Made by a program: the position numbers and the translations under genes | Notes under the pieces: generated by a model | What the model saw: only the letters and a program-made list of their open reading frames with translations | Told to the model about the DNA's origin: nothing | Databases searched by the model: none | Part shown: positions 15,320 through 18,690 of the stretch, piece by piece | Position numbering within the stretch: the first letter of the stretch is position 1 | Layout of the letters: the number at the start of each line of letters is the position of its first letter | DNA from: Coleofasciculus sp. S288 | Lineage (GTDB): Bacteria > Cyanobacteriota > Cyanobacteriia > Cyanobacteriales > Coleofasciculaceae | DNA length: 18,690 nucleotides | Direction of reading: 5' to 3' | Assembly: GCA_020216575.1 (NCBI GenBank) | Contig: JAIUYC010000002.1 | Coordinates: forward strand, 1 to 18,690

Positions 15320-16336
15320 TTAAACCGAGTAAGAGTGTGGAAAAGATTTTATATCCTTCGGCTTGAGATAAACCTGTTGTTGCGGCTTCAAGTTTAACTG
15401 ATCAAACCGTTCTCGTGGCAGGATGGCGTTAATAACCTGACCATCATCCAAGGCTAACTCGGCCCTAATTTGCCAACCTAGATGAATAAGACGACTGACT
15501 CTAGCCGAAGCAGTGGCTTCCTTGATCTGGGTTGTCACTACGATATCGTGAGGGCGCAAGAAGATTTTCGGAGGAACCCGCTCAAACTTGTTGTCACAGA
15601 AAAGGCGTGAGGAACCAGGTAGGATGTTCACCGGACCAATGAAACTCATGACAAATGGAGTGGCAGGGCGATCATAGATTTGGGATGGCGTGCCGATTTG
15701 TTCAACTTTGCCTTGATTCATTACCACGATTTCATCAGAAATTTCCATTGCCTCTTCCTGGTCGTGGGTAACAAAAACAGTTGTAACGTGGACTTCATCG
15801 TGAAGGTGGCGCAACCAAGTCCGCAGTTCTTTGCGGACTTTAGCATCCAGTGCCCCGAAAGGTTCATCGAGTAGCAGCACTCTAGGTTCAACTGCCAGCG
15901 CCCGCGCCAGTGCCACCCGTTGCCTCTGACCCCCAGAGAGTTGGGATGGATAGCGATCGCCCATTCCCTTCAATTGCACTAACTCCAGCAGTTGTTCCAC
16001 TTTCGCTTTGGTTCTACTCTTAAGAGCCTTGCGAATCTCTAGACCAAAAGCAATATTCTGGCGAACTGTTAAGTGTTTGAATAGCGCATAGTGTTGAAAC
16101 ACAAACCCGATATTGCGCTCTTGAACATTTTTATGGGTGGCATCCTCGTCGGCGATCGCGATTTTGCCAGTATCCGGAGTTTCCAGGCCAGCAATCAGCC
16201 TCAACAAGGTGGACTTACCAGATCCTGATGGTCCCAGTAGTGCCACCAGGGAGCCACTTCTAATCTCTAAGCTCACACGATCAATAGCTGCAAAACTGCC
16301 GTAATGCTTGGATATGTTCTCAATAACGATATTCAC
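15320..16336 (-). CDS. cysA: sulfate/thiosulfate ABC transporter ATP-binding protein
   Basis: A 338-residue ABC ATPase that powers import of sulfate/thiosulfate through CysT/CysW. Walker [10 protein letters not shown] (35-43), Q-loop Gln81, LSGGQ (133-137), Walker B LLLDE (154-158), D-loop and His191 are all intact. After residue ~230 comes the [12 protein letters not shown] segment and a TOBE-like regulatory domain typical of CysA; length matches the family. GTG 16336 is the start, with AGGAG about 9 bases upstream. The permease and sulfate-binding protein genes usually beside it are absent here, so it is an orphan that would have to pair with permeases encoded elsewhere; other CysA/PotA-like substrates are possible but the sulfate assignment fits best. 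Its 3' end abuts the tnpB remnant. Confidence 0.85.
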   Translation of the reverse strand: MNIVIENISKHYGSFAAIDRVSLEIRSGSLVALLGPSGSGKSTLLRLIAGLETPDTGKIAIADEDATHKNVQERNIGFVFQHYALFKHLTVRQNIAFGLEIRKALKSRTKAKVEQLLELVQLKGMGDRYPSQLSGGQRQRVALARALAVEPRVLLLDEPFGALDAKVRKELRTWLRHLHDEVHVTTVFVTHDQEEAMEISDEIVVMNQGKVEQIGTPSQIYDRPATPFVMSFIGPVNILPGSSRLFCDNKFERVPPKIFLRPHDIVVTTQIKEATASARVSRLIHLGWQIRAELALDDGQVINAILPRERFDQLNLKPQQQVYLKPKDIKSFPHSYSV

Positions 16337-16690
16337 TACTACAGTCTCCTAAACATAAATTACGCTTTATCGATAAGATTACAGGACTTTCCCATATTTA
16401 CGGATAGACTTGAAAAAAATTAATTTTTGCCGCAAATGTTGATTAAAAGTCCAATACAAACTCATTTTTGAAGCTGTACCATGGCATTAGATATGATGAG
16501 TTTGCTTTTGAGCTAAATCTATTGAGATGCAAGAGCGGGTTTTATTAGGAGGGCTAATTCAACGAACGTGACTATGAGGTGTTTGCTGCACACTAAGCTA
16601 AGCTGATGTGCATTGATTCCTCTTCTGTCGCTTTGGGAAAATTCGACGTATTTACCTTGCTCTATATCAATTTGCTTTAAGTCTGCTACA

Positions 16691-16737
16691 GATGAAGGGC
16701 AGGGGAAGCAGGAGGAGCATGGGGAGTAGGAGGAGTG
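16691..16737. repeat. purine-rich low-complexity repeat
   Basis: A run of GGGCAGGGGAAGCAGGAGG, GCATGGGGAGTAGGAGGAG units. G/A-rich tracts of the form GGGGAGCAGGG recur in cyanobacterial intergenic DNA; a pyrimidine-rich counterpart lies at 16931-16960. Confidence 0.5.
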
Positions 16738-16753
16738 ATTTATATCAGATATT

Positions 16754-16842
16754 AGGACTTACGCACAGACACCACATCTGTAGGACACGGCAATGCCGTG
16801 TCCCTACGAATGGTGATTTAGAGGTAAATTTGCGTAAGTCCT
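16754..16842. mobile_element. 89-bp miniature inverted-repeat element, copy 2
   Basis: Ends are AGGACTTACGCA (16754-16765) and TGCGTAAGTCCT (16831-16842), identical to the copy at 6065. The shared outer parts include AATGGTG and GAGGTAAATTTGCGTAAG-like sequence. The core is a palindrome GGACACGGCA (16783-16792), one A, TGCCGTGTCC (16794-16803), bounded by GTAG and CTAC. AGATATT occurs directly left of the element and one base beyond its right end, a possible target duplication. It has no coding capacity. Confidence 0.88.
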
Positions 16843-17005
16843 GAGATATTTAGCAAATTGATATTAGCCTACGGAAAATCAAGCTTTCACCCCAGTTTCA
16901 TAGAAGAGGATAAATTGGATATTCTCCGTTGCCTATTCCCGTTCCCTGCTCCCTTTGAGGAATTTAGGTATCTCGATCTAAATGCTGAACAGCTTACCCC
17001 AACAG

Positions 17006-17749
17006 CTACTGCTCTGGCATATCCGGCTCAACACCCAACTCCTTTAATCTAGCCCGCAACTCCTCCACCTGCTGTTGCGCCAATTCCCTTTGTCTTCGTT
17101 CTGCTTCAGCCTGTTGCTGTGCCATTTCAGCCCTCTCCTCTGGTGTTGGCACTAGTTGATTCTCTGGAGTGAAAAACCGTAGCTGTGAGGAGTGAACCCC
17201 CAAGAACAAGTCTAACTGCTGACTCCATAACCACCCTTGGGCATTCGGTTCTAGGGGTTGGTACTGACCTCCCATCAGGTGGAATCCTTGAAATTCCAGT
17301 GTCTCTGGGTGAAACCAAAAATATTCCGGCGTGCGAAACGTATCCTGGTAGAGGGTTTTCTTGAATCCTTTGTCAACTTTGGCAGTGCTATTGGAAAGCA
17401 ATTCAATAATTACATTAGGATACTTCCCCTGTTCTGCCCACAGCATCCAGCTTCTACGGGGTCGATTTTCAACTCCCAGCACCACAAAAAAATCTGGCCC
17501 TCTAAAGTCTCGTGTAGTGATGTGTTCTTCGCTGAAGTAAATGGTGAGATTACCCGTGGCGTAGAAGTCGGTACGTTCTCGCCACCACCACTTCAGGCAA
17601 GCGAGTAAAAGCTCTATTTGATCTCGATGGAGGTCACTTTCCAAAGGGGGTTCATCACTCCACAAATCGCAAGGTGGAATAATAATATCCTCTGATTGGG
17701 CTAATGCTGCCGATTCATTGATAGAGTCTGAATTCGTGGCAAGCGCCAT
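17006..17749 (-). CDS. Uma2-family (DUF820) putative endonuclease
   Basis: A 247-residue PD-(D/E)XK-fold protein of the Uma2 family, highly expanded in cyanobacteria. The core runs from RGPDFFVVLGV (Asp86) to YPNVIIELLSNSTA (Glu116) with lysines at 124 and 127 completing the active-site pattern; ESDLHRDQIELLLACLKWW precedes it and KTLYQDTFRTPEYFWFHPE follows, as usual. The C-terminal ~45 residues (EERAEMAQQQ... RARLKELGVEP) form a charged coiled coil common in this family. ATG 17749 is preferred to TTG 17764. Function is not proven for the family; a nuclease role is predicted from the fold. It is not in an obvious operon and is set between repeat-rich gaps. Confidence 0.88.
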   Translation of the reverse strand: MALATNSDSINESAALAQSEDIIIPPCDLWSDEPPLESDLHRDQIELLLACLKWWWRERTDFYATGNLTIYFSEEHITTRDFRGPDFFVVLGVENRPRRSWMLWAEQGKYPNVIIELLSNSTAKVDKGFKKTLYQDTFRTPEYFWFHPETLEFQGFHLMGGQYQPLEPNAQGWLWSQQLDLFLGVHSSQLRFFTPENQLVPTPEERAEMAQQQAEAERRQRELAQQQVEELRARLKELGVEPDMPEQ

Positions 17750-17764
17750 AGGGGTTGGCAGCAA

Positions 17765-18190
17765 GCGGCTTCTTCTAGTTTAAGTGCGCTCGCCCTGTTG
17801 GTGAAAAAAGGTAAAGTGCGATCGCAGACAAGACTTATTGTTAGCTTTTGCGATCGCATTCACACTCCTCATCTTTTGAAGATACACCAGGATATTTCAT
17901 CAGTCCGCATGGCAAACACTTCATCATGTCACAAAAAAAGATGCTTTACGGGTCTCTAAAGCATCCTCTGATCGCCACTTGCGATCGCCTATCGATCAAA
18001 AAGTAAAGAGCGATCACATCCACACAAAGAGTGCGATAGCGCCAGCGCTGCTGCAAGCAGATCGCATTCGCTCTAGATTTGAGCCTGTTGTTTGTCATTC
18101 ATCCCATGAGGAGAAATCCAACATACATTGGCTTGATTGCAGCTTAGGTGTTGAGTTGAAACATGAAACTCAACCTGAGAGGCAGGCAGT
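17765..18190. other. 426-base intergenic region
   Basis: Rich in GCGATCGC and near-matches, with one terminator hairpin (17933-17965). No gene is supported; the + strand open frame here has no family features. Confidence 0.5.
17933..17965 (-). terminator. intrinsic terminator for the calcium-binding repeat gene
   Basis: GATGCTTTA (17940-17948) and TAAAGCATC (17957-17965) form a 9-bp stem with an 8-base loop. Read on the - strand the stem is followed at once by seven T, a classic Rho-independent layout. It lies ~225 bases after the stop of the gene at 18191. Confidence 0.8.
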
Positions 18191-18690
18191 CTAAACAATA
18201 GCATTCACAAGCTGTGCTTCTGTCCAAGTCACCCCATTACTAAACTGAATACTCTCAACCCCATAGTTAGCTGTGGAGCTAAACACCTGGCTTTCGAGAA
18301 TCACCGAATCAGCAATCCCCCCAAAGGAAATTTTCAAATCAGAACTGCTGCCCAGGCGAGTGACAATGGCATTGGTTGAAGTCAAACCCGTACCAGAAAA
18401 GATGAGTTTATCCACACTGGTATCATTGCTGTTATCGTCGAGGGTATCTTGCCCATCTCCCAGATTGAACAGATAAGTGTCTCCTCCGGCTCCGCCGTTG
18501 AGATAGTCAGTGCCAACACCCCCCACAATTGTGTTGCTAGCACTAGTGCCTGTCAAAGTATCATTGGTAGCTGCACCGAGTGTCAGATAAGCATTCCAAA
18601 GCTGTGCTTCACTCCAAGTCACCCCATTACTAAACTGAATGCTCTCAACCCCATAGTTAGCTGTGGAGCTAAACACCTGGCTTTCGAGAA
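18191..18690 (-). CDS. hemolysin-type calcium-binding repeat protein, C-terminal end (partial)
   Basis: The 3' end (165 residues visible) of a larger gene that starts beyond the window; the frame is open to base 18690 (LESQVFSS...). An RTX-type segment lies in the middle (GGVGTDYLNGG, GDTYLFNLGDGQDTL), which binds Ca2+ in a beta-roll. It is flanked by two copies of a ~29-residue unit with VILESQVFSSTANYGVESI and FSNGVTW, the HCBP-related module repeated every 130 residues. These proteins are secreted, usually by type I systems, through an uncleaved C-terminal signal; S-layer, adhesin or extracellular enzyme roles are common. The residue at 18676 read as a start is an internal Val. The function of this protein cannot be told from its end. 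Confidence 0.9.
   Translation of the reverse strand, partial: LESQVFSSTANYGVESIQFSNGVTWSEAQLWNAYLTLGAATNDTLTGTSASNTIVGGVGTDYLNGGAGGDTYLFNLGDGQDTLDDNSNDTSVDKLIFSGTGLTSTNAIVTRLGSSSDLKISFGGIADSVILESQVFSSTANYGVESIQFSNGVTWTEAQLVNAIV
18211..18300. repeat. 90-bp direct repeat, copy 1 (390-bp period)
   Basis: Matches 18601-18690 at 87 of 90 bases. The period of 390 bp equals 130 codons, so the repeat preserves the reading frame of the calcium-binding protein. Confidence 0.95.
18601..18690. repeat. 90-bp direct repeat, copy 2 (runs to window edge)
   Basis: Partner of 18211-18300 with three differences; it reaches the window end, so its full length and further copies are not visible. Confidence 0.95.

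Larger units (their letters stand above)
16337..17005. other. 669-base intergenic region with repeats
   Basis: Upstream of cysA and downstream of the Uma2 gene. Visible contents are a GGGGAGCAGG-type purine-rich tract (16691-16737), the second 89-bp inverted-repeat element (16754-16842) and a pyrimidine-rich tract (16931-16960) that is roughly its complement. No gene is supported; the promoter of cysA should lie at the left end. Confidence 0.55.

Noticed and set aside
16858..17052. 64-residue + strand frame at the end of the Uma2 gene
   Set aside because: Overlaps the coiled-coil end of Uma2 and a pyrimidine-rich repeat; no independent support.
17979..18194. 71-residue + strand frame between Uma2 and the calcium-binding protein
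   Set aside because: Composition follows GCGATCGC-type repeats; no homology features or ribosome site.
18273..18476. + strand frame antisense to the calcium-binding protein
   Set aside because: Shadow of a repeat-containing gene whose - strand frame has clear RTX motifs.

Overview
The window looks like chromosomal DNA of a cyanobacterium, probably filamentous or colonial. The evidence is about twenty copies of the HIP1 octamer GCGATCGC spread through genes and gaps, a DesA-type acyl-lipid desaturase, a CHAT-domain protein end, a Uma2-family (DUF820) protein, a PEP-CTERM protein and a hemolysin-type calcium-binding repeat protein. No rRNA, tRNA, CRISPR array or phage module is visible.

Left part (1-2800, + strand): the 3' end of a CHAT-domain protein, a small conserved coiled-coil protein, the delta-12 desaturase desA with two hairpins in its leader, then a Pro/Asn/Gln-rich lipoprotein with a 30-bp tandem repeat.

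Centre (2822-13077, almost all - strand): five large polytopic membrane proteins that look like GT-C-fold glycosyltransferases. Read in the direction of transcription they are two GT39/PMT-like proteins (13077-11485 and 11153-9600), a member of a QDDARQH-signature family (9594-7861), a DUF6798-like protein (7824-6130) and a second QDDARQH paralogue (4606-2822). The middle three are tightly spaced and probably one transcript. A secreted trypsin-like protease with a C-terminal PEP-CTERM sorting signal lies on the opposite strand inside the cluster (4944-5939). GT-C enzymes use lipid-linked sugars on the outer side of the membrane, so the cluster may modify envelope polysaccharide, lipid or exported proteins; that link is inference. 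The protease/DUF6798 boundary carries two palindromic repeats, and one of them supplies the last codons and stop of the DUF6798-like gene.

Right part (13307-18690): a DUF202 membrane protein (- strand); a 420-base gap with two near-identical 22-bp inverted repeats exactly 200 bp apart; a 3'-truncated NAD(P)-dependent dehydrogenase (+); the C-terminal remnant of an IS200/IS605-type tnpB with its right-end hairpin (-); a CysA-type sulfate ABC ATPase without its permease genes (-); a repeat-bearing 670-base gap containing a second copy of the 90-bp AGGACTTACGCA element; a Uma2-family protein (-); and the C-terminal end of a calcium-binding repeat protein (-) followed by a clear intrinsic terminator.

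The most novel material is the GT-C/PEP-CTERM cluster with its QDDARQH paralogue pair, the modular palindromic miniature elements, the twin operator-like sites, and the tnpB remnant sitting directly on a truncated gene.
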